From Bryobacterales bacterium (GTDB lineage: Bacteria; Acidobacteriota; Terriglobia; Bryobacterales; Bryobacteraceae), in assembly GCA_020846745.1 (NCBI GenBank), contig JADLDI010000138.1, forward strand, positions 37,737 to 101,736: 64,000 nt of DNA. Direction: 5' to 3'. Shown here piece after piece: positions 1 to 7,521 of this stretch. The position numbers and the translations under genes are program-made. The notes under the pieces were generated by a model that was not told the DNA's origin, ran no database searches, and saw only the letters and a list, made by a program, of their open reading frames with translations. Each line of letters begins with the position of its first letter. Position 1 is the first letter of the stretch.

Positions 1-206
1 GCCATAGCTACGCCGAACTGCGACGCGGGCCGCCTGTGATTGTTACTCAGAGCAGTAGAAAGGCACTGTTCCAGGGTCAGCCTTGGTTGAGCGTTGACCT
101 TTGAGGAGGGTTGAGCAGCCAACTCCGCGGTATGTGCGCCAAACCCGAACAGTAGCGCACCGATGATGCACACGGGCGTTCCATCGGCGCGCAAAGGACT
201 ACTCAT
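1..206 (-). CDS. TolC-family outer-membrane efflux protein, N-terminal fragment (partial)
   Basis: The gene starts at the ATG at 206-204 on the minus strand and leaves the window at base 1, so only about 68 residues are visible. They show a hydrophobic segment (CIIGALLFGFGAHTA) typical of a Sec signal peptide. It is followed by RLTLEQCLSTALSNNHRRPA and then SQFAVAMA, the usual start of the mature TolC helical barrel (xLTLEECLxxALxNN). By family knowledge such proteins form the outer-membrane channel of type I or RND exporters. A GTG at 173-171 would give a shorter signal peptide and cannot be excluded; no clear ribosome binding site precedes either start. It is divergent from xseB across about 180 bp. 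The rest of the gene and its pump partner lie outside the window. Confidence 0.75.
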   Translation of the reverse strand, partial: MSSPLRADGTPVCIIGALLFGFGAHTAELAAQPSSKVNAQPRLTLEQCLSTALSNNHRRPASQFGVAM

Positions 207-383
207 ATCTTGGGTATCGGCTGGTATAGCCGTTTTGCTTAGAGGAATTTACCCGTTTGTGCCGCAACGCGTTCAGATTGCATTGCTCGACGCTCTAAGG
301 TGTTTCTATTCTCGACAATCGCAACACGAAACTAACTTTTCCAGGTCCGTCCTCCACGCTACCCTGCACGCTACAATGAGTCG

Positions 384-629
384 ATGCCCGACGAGAAACC
401 CGCTGCGCTCGGGTTCGAGGCCGCGCTCACGCAGTTGGAATCGGTGGTGGAGCGGCTGGAATCCGGCGAACTCCCGCTTGAAGAAACGCTCAAGCTGTTT
501 GAGCGCGGCGTGGAGTTGCGCGACCGCTGTCAGAAGGAACTGCTGCAGGCCGAAACGAGGATCGAAATGCTGGTCCGCCGCGCCAGCGGAGTTCAGCCCG
601 AACCGTTCGATCCCGAAGCGAATTCCTGA
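384..629 (+). CDS. xseB: Exodeoxyribonuclease VII small subunit
   Basis: An 81-residue protein matching the compact helical XseB family: FEAALTQLESVVERLESGEL, then PLEETLKLFERGVELRDRC, the family signature of a helical hairpin, followed by a short acidic tail. Several XseB subunits bind the catalytic XseA subunit to form exonuclease VII, which degrades single-stranded DNA from both ends. xseA is not in the window. It is the first gene of a tight co-directional cluster (17 bp to ispA), an arrangement common to many bacteria in which xseB precedes a prenyltransferase gene. An ATG eight bases upstream is out of frame, and no strong Shine-Dalgarno sequence is seen. A longer overlapping frame at 163-690 is a shadow. 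Confidence 0.93.
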   Translation: MPDEKPAALGFEAALTQLESVVERLESGELPLEETLKLFERGVELRDRCQKELLQAETRIEMLVRRASGVQPEPFDPEANS

Positions 630-646
630 TCCCGTCCACCACTGTC

Positions 647-1531
647 ATGACCTTTTCGCAATACGCCGCCGCTCAAGGAGAGCGGGTTAATGCCGCGCTA
701 CAGCGCCTGACGCCCGCCGAATCGATCGAACCGCCGGTCATCCACAAGGCGATGCGATATAGCCTGTTTGCCGGCGGCAAGCGGATCCGCCCGCTGCTGG
801 CGCTGGCCGCGGGCGAGTGCATCGATCCGGCAGCAAAGGGACTGGAAAACGCGGCCTGTGCGCTCGAACTGATCCACACCTATTCCCTGATCCACGACGA
901 TCTGCCCGCGCTCGATAACGACGACCTACGCCGCGGCCGTCCCACGAATCACAAGGTGTTCGGCGAGGCGATGGCGATCCTTGCGGGTGACTCGCTGCTG
1001 ACCTTGGCCTTTCAGGTCCTGGCACAACTGCGCGATTGCCCAGCCGACCGTAGAATCCGCCTGGTCGAAGAACTCGCCGTCGCTTCCGGAACGGACGGCG
1101 GCATGATCGGCGGGCAGGTACACGATCTCGAAGGAGAGCATCAGACGCCCACGCCTGAACTGCTCGAACGCATACACCGCGCCAAGACCGGCGCCCTGCT
1201 CCGGTGCAGTGTGCGCCTCGGGGCGATTTATTGCGGAGCGAACGAAGCAGACCTCGCGGCCCTATCCAGCTACGGCGAGCACATCGGCCTGGCTTTCCAG
1301 ATCGTCGACGATTTGCTCGACATCGAACAGTCGTCCGAGCAACTCGGCAAGACGGCCGGTAAGGACGTCGCCCAGCACAAGATCACATTCCCGGCCGTGT
1401 ATGGCATCGCGAAGTCGCACGAGATGGCGGAGGCGGAACTGGCGGCGGCGTACCGATCGCTTGAAGCGTTCGGCGACCGAGCACACTGGCTGCGCGAAAT
1501 CGCGAACGCCATCGTGAACCGCAACAAATAA
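647..1531 (+). CDS. ispA: Farnesyl/geranylgeranyl diphosphate synthase (trans-prenyltransferase)
   Basis: A 294-residue all-helical polyprenyl synthase that condenses isopentenyl diphosphate with allylic diphosphates to make C15-C20 precursors of quinones, undecaprenyl carriers and other isoprenoids in the cytoplasm. The first aspartate-rich motif is seen as LIHDDLPALDNDDLRRGRP and the second as FQIVDDLLDIE; GGKRIRP near residue 45 binds diphosphate. The length is normal for IspA. The residues before the first Asp motif do not let me separate farnesyl from geranylgeranyl specificity. It lies between xseB and tlyA; in many genomes dxs sits between ispA and tlyA, but here only 4 bp separate them. 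Confidence 0.93.
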   Translation: MTFSQYAAAQGERVNAALQRLTPAESIEPPVIHKAMRYSLFAGGKRIRPLLALAAGECIDPAAKGLENAACALELIHTYSLIHDDLPALDNDDLRRGRPTNHKVFGEAMAILAGDSLLTLAFQVLAQLRDCPADRRIRLVEELAVASGTDGGMIGGQVHDLEGEHQTPTPELLERIHRAKTGALLRCSVRLGAIYCGANEADLAALSSYGEHIGLAFQIVDDLLDIEQSSEQLGKTAGKDVAQHKITFPAVYGIAKSHEMAEAELAAAYRSLEAFGDRAHWLREIANAIVNRNK

Positions 1532-1535
1532 CGAC

Positions 1536-2273
1536 ATGGCGAAGCCGGCGCCGAAGATCCGTCTCGACCAGTTGGTATTCGATCGCGGCCTCGCCGAATC
1601 GCGGGAGAAGGCTCGCGCGCTCATTCTGGCGGGCTCGGTGACCGTCAACGGGCAGCGGGCGGACAAGCCCGGCCACTCCGTAGCGGCCGATGTACAGCTT
1701 GAGATAGCCGGCCGGTCTCCGTACGTCGGCCGCGGTGGTTACAAGCTGGCCGCCGCGATCGACCGCTTCGCCATTCCCATCCAAGGCGCCGTCTGCGTCG
1801 ACATCGGGGCCTCCACCGGCGGCTTCACAGACTGTCTGCTCCAGCGCGGCGCGGCGCGGGTCCACTCCATCGATGTTGGCCACGGGCAGTTGGACTGGAA
1901 ACTGCGCAACGATCCGCGCGTGATCGTCAAAGAAGGGGTTAACGCCCGCTACCTGACTCCCGCCGACATTGGTGAGCCCTGCGATGTTGCCGTGTGCGAC
2001 GTCAGCTTTATTTCGGTCACCCTGATCGTACCGGTAGTCCCCCCGCTGTTAAAGTCCGATGGCCGCATGGTAATTCTAGTGAAACCTCAATTTGAGGTTG
2101 GTAAGGGCGAAGTGGGTAAAGGAGGGATCGTGCGCGATACCTCACTCCACGAAGCCGTTTGCGACCGTGTGAAAAGCGCTGTGGAGGCCCTCGGCTTCCA
2201 AACGGCGCTCACCGAAAGCCCCATCTTGGGAGCGGAAGGCAATCGAGAGTTTCTCTTATATGGATGGCATTAA
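1536..2273 (+). CDS. tlyA: TlyA-family rRNA 2'-O-methyltransferase / hemolysin-like protein
   Basis: 245 residues. An N-terminal S4 RNA-binding domain (about residues 8-70, IRLDQLVFDRGLAESREKA) is joined to an FtsJ/Rossmann methyltransferase domain. The SAM-binding loop is DIGASTGGFTDCLL, followed by VDIGHGQL-like (here IDVGHGQLDWKL) and VKPQFEVGKGEVGKGGIV motifs characteristic of TlyA. In mycobacteria TlyA methylates 16S and 23S rRNA ribose and affects capreomycin sensitivity; the same role is inferred here. It starts 4 bp after ispA, and its last 14 bases overlap the start of nadK, so translational coupling is likely. Confidence 0.9.
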   Translation: MAKPAPKIRLDQLVFDRGLAESREKARALILAGSVTVNGQRADKPGHSVAADVQLEIAGRSPYVGRGGYKLAAAIDRFAIPIQGAVCVDIGASTGGFTDCLLQRGAARVHSIDVGHGQLDWKLRNDPRVIVKEGVNARYLTPADIGEPCDVAVCDVSFISVTLIVPVVPPLLKSDGRMVILVKPQFEVGKGEVGKGGIVRDTSLHEAVCDRVKSAVEALGFQTALTESPILGAEGNREFLLYGWH

Positions 2274-3123
2274 GACAGTCGGGATCATCTCGAAACCGGG
2301 ATCGGAGCGCGGCCCGTCCGTCGTTCCGGGCTTACTGCAATGGCTCACCTCGCGCGGCATCACGGCGCGATACGACGAAGTCACCGCCGCATACGCCGGC
2401 CGCTCCGATGGGATCGACCGCGAAAAGGTTCCGGAGGACTGCCAGTTCGTCATCGTGCTCGGTGGCGACGGCACCCTGCTTTCCGCCGCCAACGCCATCG
2501 GCGATCGCGAAATCCCGTTGTTCGCCGTGAACCTCGGCAGCCTCGGGTTCCTGACGGCTATCACCGTTGAAGAGATCTATCCGGAATTGGAGCGCGCTCT
2601 CCGCGGGCAGCACCGCATCGGTCACCGGCGAATGATCTCGTGCTCGCTCATCCGGGGCGACAAACCCATCGCCACTTACCGTGCGCTAAACGACATAGTG
2701 ATCAGCAAGGCGGCCGCGGCACAGATGGTGGACCTCGAAACCCACGTCGACCAACACTTCATCTGCACCTACAAAGCCGACGGACTCATTATCTGCACGC
2801 CCACCGGCTCAACAGCTTATTCCCTTTCCGCCGGGGGACCGATTATCTTCCCCACCGTTCCCTCGTTTTCCATTACTCCCATCTGTCCGCACACGCTCAC
2901 CAATCGCCCGGTGATCGTGCCCGATTCCTCGGAAATACATGTCATTTCCCGCGCGCCCGACGATACGGCTTACCTGAATGCCGATGGTAAGATTGGGGAA
3001 CACCTCAAGGAAGGCGACCGCGTCGTGCTACGGCGGTCGGCCCACACACTGAACCTGATTCGTCCGCCTCGCCTGCTGTACTTTGATGTGTTGCGCCAAA
3101 AACTCAACTGGGGGAAACGGTGA
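2260..3123 (+). CDS. nadK: NAD kinase
   Basis: 287 residues, the usual NadK length. The enzyme phosphorylates NAD to NADP with ATP or polyphosphate in the cytoplasm. The diagnostic GGDGTLLSAA motif lies near residue 70. NLGSLGFLT follows, and further on are the NAD-binding loop TPTGSTAYSLSAGGP and the DGKIGEHL segment. The ATG overlaps the end of tlyA by 14 bases, and the gene's stop codon overlaps the GTG start of the next gene (GTGA). The gene is therefore embedded in the operon starting at xseB. Confidence 0.95.
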   Translation: MDGIKTVGIISKPGSERGPSVVPGLLQWLTSRGITARYDEVTAAYAGRSDGIDREKVPEDCQFVIVLGGDGTLLSAANAIGDREIPLFAVNLGSLGFLTAITVEEIYPELERALRGQHRIGHRRMISCSLIRGDKPIATYRALNDIVISKAAAAQMVDLETHVDQHFICTYKADGLIICTPTGSTAYSLSAGGPIIFPTVPSFSITPICPHTLTNRPVIVPDSSEIHVISRAPDDTAYLNADGKIGEHLKEGDRVVLRRSAHTLNLIRPPRLLYFDVLRQKLNWGKR

Positions 3124-4352
3124 AACGTATCTCGATCACGGCCTGGATCTTTATCGGCATGGCCGCCGGTATCGCTCTGGGCGTGTTCTTTCCCGGCTTT
3201 TCAAAGAACCTGACACCGATCAGCAATATCTTCTTGCGATTGATTAAGTCGGTCCTCGCGCCCCTACTGTTCGGCACGCTTGTCGCCGGCATCGCCGGAT
3301 CGGGCAGCGTCAAAACGATGGGCCGCATCGGCGGCAAGGCAATCCTCTACTTCGAGATCGTCACGACGCTCGCCCTTTTGGTCGGGCTCGCCGCCGTGAA
3401 CATCGCGAAGCCTGGCGTCGGCGTTCCGCTGGATCGGAGCAGTGGGGAGCAGTTAGCCAGTGCGCCGCCGCCCTCGATCGGCCAGTTACTGGAGCACACC
3501 TTCCCCGTGAGCGTTATCGACGCGATGGCCAAAGGCGAAGTGCTTCAGTTGGTGGTCTTCTGCTTCATGTTCGGCGCGGCGTGTGTCGCTGTCGGCGCAA
3601 AGGCGAAGCCGATCGTCGAATGGGCCGAGTCGCTGGCGGAGATCATGTTCCGCTACACGCACTATGTCATGTTGAGCGCTCCGTTCGCCGTCTGCGCGGC
3701 CCTGGCCGCAACAGTGGGCGCGAAAGGCCTTGGTGTCCTACTCGGGCTTGGCAAATTGATCCTCACGCTCTACGTTTCACTGATCGTGTTCGTACTGTTC
3801 GTTTTGGTGCCTGTGATGATCATCTGCCGCATCCCGATCAGACGCTTCTATGAAGCGGTAAAGGAGCCCTGGCTGATCGCCTTCTCTACCTCAACCAGCG
3901 AGGCTGCCCTGCCCATCGCCCTGGAGAACATGGAGAAGTTCGGCGTTCCCAAGCATATCGTCGGCTTCGTATTACCCACCGGGTACAGCTTCAATCTGGA
4001 CGGCACCACGCTCTATCTCTCCCTGGCCTCAGTGTTCGTCGCCCAGGCCGCCGGCGTCGACCTCACCATCGGGCAGCAGATCCTCATCATGCTGACATTA
4101 ATGCTGACCAGCAAAGGCGTGGCCGGCGTGCCTCGCGCCTCCCTGGTCATCCTTTCGGGAACTCTGGTATCGTTCCACCTGCCGGTGGAAGGCGTAGCGC
4201 TGATCCTCGGTGTCGATGCCGTAATGGACATGGCCCGCACTTCGGTGAACGTGCTCGGCAACTGCCTGGCAAGCGCGGTTGTCGCGCGCTGGGAGGGGGT
4301 GGACCTCAGCAAGCCGCCCGTGGAGCAGGCGGTACTTACGGTATCGCACTGA
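3120..4352 (+). CDS. Dicarboxylate/amino acid:cation symporter (DAACS family)
   Basis: A 410-residue integral membrane protein of the glutamate/aspartate and C4-dicarboxylate transporter family (GltP/DctA type), which imports acidic amino acids or dicarboxylates with H+ or Na+. Repeated hydrophobic segments begin at residue 8. The conserved hairpin and substrate region reads STSTSEAALP, then PTGYSFNLDGTTLY (the family NMDGT motif, here NLDGT) and GVAGVPRASLVIL. The GTG start overlaps the nadK stop, so it is probably co-transcribed with the housekeeping operon. The substrate cannot be fixed from sequence alone. The NLDGT variant of NMDGT is a conservative change. Confidence 0.88.
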   Translation: MKRISITAWIFIGMAAGIALGVFFPGFSKNLTPISNIFLRLIKSVLAPLLFGTLVAGIAGSGSVKTMGRIGGKAILYFEIVTTLALLVGLAAVNIAKPGVGVPLDRSSGEQLASAPPPSIGQLLEHTFPVSVIDAMAKGEVLQLVVFCFMFGAACVAVGAKAKPIVEWAESLAEIMFRYTHYVMLSAPFAVCAALAATVGAKGLGVLLGLGKLILTLYVSLIVFVLFVLVPVMIICRIPIRRFYEAVKEPWLIAFSTSTSEAALPIALENMEKFGVPKHIVGFVLPTGYSFNLDGTTLYLSLASVFVAQAAGVDLTIGQQILIMLTLMLTSKGVAGVPRASLVILSGTLVSFHLPVEGVALILGVDAVMDMARTSVNVLGNCLASAVVARWEGVDLSKPPVEQAVLTVSH

Positions 4353-4364
4353 TCTACCACGGTC

Positions 4365-4476
4365 GGATTAACGTTTAACCATGTCGCAAATTGGGTTCGT
4401 TCCGCACGGATTGGGCCCGCGCCCTGACGGTTGCGGTTCCGTTTCCGGGGAGGTGCTAGGTGGGGAGTTCGTTTCG
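4365..4476. repeat. Degenerate, internally deleted copy of the right-edge gene tail
   Basis: Two blocks here match the gene at the right edge of the window. Block 1 (4365-4412) matches 63602-63648 and includes 24 identical bases (4389-4412 and 63625-63648). Block 2 (4426-4476) matches 63798-63849 with a few substitutions and single-base losses. Between the blocks this copy has 13 bases where the other has 149, so about 136 bases are missing. Read on the minus strand, block 1 encodes the end of the right-edge protein (NxxCxxVKR), but the single-base losses break the frame. The copy is therefore a non-coding fossil lying between two plus-strand genes. Confidence 0.75.
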
Positions 4477-4493
4477 GCGCGATAATTTGCTTC

Positions 4494-5441
4494 ATGGTGC
4501 GCCTTGCCCTTGTTGCCCTGACGGCCGTCGCGTTAGACGCCGCCGTGACGATTGAAAGAACTGCCTGGAACGGTTGGCCCAACTGCTACCGGATCGCGAA
4601 TGGTGAGGTCGAACTGATCGTCACCTCCGACATCGGTCCCCGCGTAATGCGCTACGGGTTCGTCAACGGCCAGAACCTGTTCAAGGAGTTCCCGGAACAA
4701 CTGGGTAAGTCCGGTGAGAAGGATTATCAACTGCGCGGCGGCCATCGGCTGTGGGTGGCGCCGGAAGAACTGGCCACCACGTGGGCCCTCGATAATTCTC
4801 CCGTGAAGGTCGAATCCTCGGCCGGTGTGCTCACCGTAACGCAGCCGCCCGATTCCGCCGGTATCGAAAAGCAGATCGTCATCCGCCTGGCCGATTCAGG
4901 GTCGAAAGCCGAACTGATTCACCGGGTCAAGAACACCACCCCATGGTCCATTGAACTCTCCCCGTGGACCCTTACGATGATGGCCCCGGGCGGCGCTGGG
5001 ATTGCCGGGTTCCCGCCTCGCGGCAAACATCCGGAAGTGCTGCTGCCCACCAACCCGCTGGTGATGTGGGCCTACACCGATTTTTCGGACGTCCGCTGGA
5101 AGTTCACGAAGAAGTACTTGACGCTCAAACAGGACCGCAACAACGGCTCCCCCCAGAAGGTCGGCTTGTTCAATCCCAATACGTGGGCCGCCTACCTGCT
5201 CGGCGCGGACCTCTTTATCAAGCGCACCACCGCCGACCCCGCCAAGACCTATCCCGACTTCAACAGTTCACTCGAAATGTTCGCCAATGCCGAATTCCTG
5301 GAACTGGAAACGCTCGGTCCGCTGGGGCGCGTCGCTTCCGGCAAAACAGTAGAACACGTCGAATTCTGGGAACTCAGGAAGAACATCAACGTTCCGGTCT
5401 GGAACGACGATAACCTGGATGCGATCTTCGCTTCGCGATAA
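4494..5441 (+). CDS. Exported beta-sandwich protein, DUF4380-like (unknown function)
   Basis: I place the start at the ATG at 4494, giving 315 residues. An earlier in-frame ATG at 4431 would translate the fossil repeat and spoil the signal peptide MVRLALVALTAVALDAA. The mature part is beta-rich and resembles the aldose-1-epimerase-like fold of DUF4380 proteins. Visible motifs are SDIGPRVMRYGF, GGHRLWVAPEE, then VTQPPDSAGIEKQI, FNPNTWAAYL and VEHVEFWEL near the end. Such proteins are thought to bind carbohydrate, but no catalytic role is established. It is alone on its strand after the symporter and faces the cytochrome gene, with a terminator between them. Confidence 0.65.
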   Translation: MVRLALVALTAVALDAAVTIERTAWNGWPNCYRIANGEVELIVTSDIGPRVMRYGFVNGQNLFKEFPEQLGKSGEKDYQLRGGHRLWVAPEELATTWALDNSPVKVESSAGVLTVTQPPDSAGIEKQIVIRLADSGSKAELIHRVKNTTPWSIELSPWTLTMMAPGGAGIAGFPPRGKHPEVLLPTNPLVMWAYTDFSDVRWKFTKKYLTLKQDRNNGSPQKVGLFNPNTWAAYLLGADLFIKRTTADPAKTYPDFNSSLEMFANAEFLELETLGPLGRVASGKTVEHVEFWELRKNINVPVWNDDNLDAIFASR

Positions 5442-5465
5442 CAAGTGCCGATTTCCAAAAGCGAA

Positions 5466-5496
5466 AGCCCCGGGGACCTTGCGATCGACCGGGGCT
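5466..5496. terminator. Hairpin terminator between convergent genes
   Basis: AGCCCCGG at 5466-5473 pairs perfectly with CCGGGGCT at 5489-5496 around a 15-base loop, 24 bases past the stop of the plus-strand gene and 25 bases past the stop of the minus-strand cytochrome gene. The plus-strand side continues CTTGCTTGC, which is only mildly T-rich. It could stop transcription in either direction. Confidence 0.6.
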
Positions 5497-5520
5497 CTTG
5501 CTTGCTATGGACGGGCAGCT

Positions 5521-7437
5521 TTACTGCGCGTGCACCTTGCTGACGGCGAGATCGGCGTTGCGGCCGTGGCAGACGGCGCAACTCTCACCGAGGGTGTTGA
5601 TGTTTGCCTGCGCGTGGCTCCAGAACGGGGCGGATTCGCCATGGCAGCCCTGGCAGGCGTTAGTCACCGGAGGGGTTGGATTGATCTTCGCTTGCGGGTT
5701 GCGCACATCCGACAGACCAAGCGCCAACGGCAGCGACTGCGAATCGTTCACGTGGCACTGTGCGCAGTTGTTGAGGTTGCCCGGATACCGCGCCTCCGCG
5801 TGGAACCGGTGGATCATGGTGCTGAAATTGAAGCTTTCCGCCGGTGTCCCCGCCGTGAGCGTCGGGTTGTGGCAGAACGTGCACTGTTCGACCGTGTTGC
5901 GGTTGCCGCCGTGGAAGCCGATCGAGTAGTGGCACTGGTTGCACTTCGCAGTGGAGACGACCGTCCGGCGTGCGATGACCGGACCGCCGGCTGACGCATA
6001 GACGACCTTGTTCTGGCCCACATCACGAACGGTGCGGGCGCGCTCGGTGCCCGGCAGCAATACCGTGTTGCGATAGCCTTCAATACCAAACTGCCACGTG
6101 CCAGATGCATTGGCCGGCATCGCGGCGACGAACGTCCAGAAATAGCGGCCGTCGCCGGGACCATCCGCCTTGAGCGCATCTTCGCGAACGTAGGACGTGA
6201 TGTCGGCCGTGGGCCCGCCCATGTACAGCCGCAGGTTTGTCATATCGCTCGGCTTGACGGGGCGGTTGTATTTGTCCTTGACTGTGAAGGTGACCGTCGG
6301 ATTCTTGCCCGGGCCCACATCTTCCACTTTTTCGATGGTGAACTTAATCTGATCGAGCAGGGACGATTGGGTGGGCACCACGTGCGCCCCCTGAATCGAA
6401 ACGTCGAAATCGTTTTCGCCGATGGGCGTATGGCAGTTGGCGCACTGGTTATCGCTCACCTGCGGCAGCGGGTGATTCTGACCGGTCGCGAAATTCACGT
6501 TGTCGTGGCACGAGCCGCAAGCCGCGCGCGAAGGAGCGGTATACCAATGATCCGCCTGAGTTGCGCCGGAAACCGCTTTGGATTCATGGCAGACAACGCA
6601 CGCCTGACCCGGCGATGGATTCACAACAGTGGAATAGTCGCGGGTGCCGATCATGTAAGGCTTCTTCGCAACCACGCTCGGCAAAGACGCCCCCCGGTGA
6701 ATCTTGTGGATCATCACCTTCATGTCCGTTGTGTTCAGGGTGGCCGCGTCGGGGGTTTGCGGCGTGTGGCACAGGTTGCAAAGCCCGACGCTGCGACGGT
6801 TCCCACCGTGGAAGTTCAACTGATCGTGGCACTTGTTGCAGGAACTGGTTCGCACCACATCGCGCACCTTGGTCACCGCGCCACCCGCCGGGACGAAGTT
6901 AAAGACAGTGTCGGCACGGCTGGTGCCCATGTCGAACTCCGTCAGATTGCGGGAGCCGTAAACGCCCAAGGTGTGGGTCGCCGCACGGTCCATCGTTTCC
7001 GGCGCCTTATTCGCAAAGGTGTAGATATATTCGCCGTCGCTCACTTTCTGCCATGTTCCGTTGCTTTCGCCGGTGGCCTGCGTGACCGTGTTCGATCCCG
7101 AAGTCCGGCTACGCGTGATGTACGACGTGTACTGTGTCCCATCGGCGGGGATCGTGCCGATCAGGAAACTCAATGCGATCGGGCCCGGCGTTGTGATGCC
7201 TTCCCGGTCAAGCGGCAGGTTCTTCGGATCCGCCACCCTAACCCACGCCCGGATAGTACCATCGGCGGCGATTTCGGCCTTGCTGACCGTTACCGCTAAA
7301 CCCGGACGTACGAAGTTGATTTGATCGGGAGAGGCATAAAAAGCCTTCTCGGTAGGCTTGAAGGTGGAAGTGCCATCCGCCCCCATTGCGAGACCTAATA
7401 GCGCAGGAGCAAGTAGAACCAAAGAAGCTCGAGACAT
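5521..7437 (-). CDS. Decaheme c-type cytochrome, OmcA/MtrC family
   Basis: 638 residues with a signal peptide (MSRASLVLLAPALLGLAMGA) and exactly ten CxxCH haem-binding motifs, at Cys 200, 220, 280, 307, 332, 499, 519, 558, 595 and 620. They form two five-haem modules that look duplicated: each begins CNxCH followed by FHGGNR, has a CxxCH about 20 residues on and then an MIHxxH histidine segment. Beta-rich domains lie at about 25-195 and 355-490. This order (beta domain, pentahaem, beta domain, pentahaem) is that of outer-membrane decaheme electron-transfer proteins. Unlike MtrC and OmcA there is no lipobox Cys after the signal peptide, and no MtrA/MtrB-like gene is near, so the electron partner and surface location are uncertain. 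Confidence 0.9.
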   Translation of the reverse strand: MSRASLVLLAPALLGLAMGADGTSTFKPTEKAFYASPDQINFVRPGLAVTVSKAEIAADGTIRAWVRVADPKNLPLDREGITTPGPIALSFLIGTIPADGTQYTSYITRSRTSGSNTVTQATGESNGTWQKVSDGEYIYTFANKAPETMDRAATHTLGVYGSRNLTEFDMGTSRADTVFNFVPAGGAVTKVRDVVRTSSCNKCHDQLNFHGGNRRSVGLCNLCHTPQTPDAATLNTTDMKVMIHKIHRGASLPSVVAKKPYMIGTRDYSTVVNPSPGQACVVCHESKAVSGATQADHWYTAPSRAACGSCHDNVNFATGQNHPLPQVSDNQCANCHTPIGENDFDVSIQGAHVVPTQSSLLDQIKFTIEKVEDVGPGKNPTVTFTVKDKYNRPVKPSDMTNLRLYMGGPTADITSYVREDALKADGPGDGRYFWTFVAAMPANASGTWQFGIEGYRNTVLLPGTERARTVRDVGQNKVVYASAGGPVIARRTVVSTAKCNQCHYSIGFHGGNRNTVEQCTFCHNPTLTAGTPAESFNFSTMIHRFHAEARYPGNLNNCAQCHVNDSQSLPLALGLSDVRNPQAKINPTPPVTNACQGCHGESAPFWSHAQANINTLGESCAVCHGRNADLAVSKVHAQ

Positions 7438-7521
7438 AAACTCTTAACCTTGACGGGAGTTTAGCATACTAAGATCTGTTATTCAATCGGCGAGTGGCGG
7501 AAAACTAACGAGGAATTTCCA

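Noticed and set aside
163..690. 175-codon plus-strand frame across xseB
   Set aside because: It overlaps the well-supported xseB in another frame and the start of ispA, and its product is Arg- and Ser-rich without any domain.
6367..7299. 310-codon plus-strand frame opposite the decaheme cytochrome
   Set aside because: It is antisense to a gene with ten haem motifs, and its composition (His/Arg/Val-rich) reflects the complementary codons.
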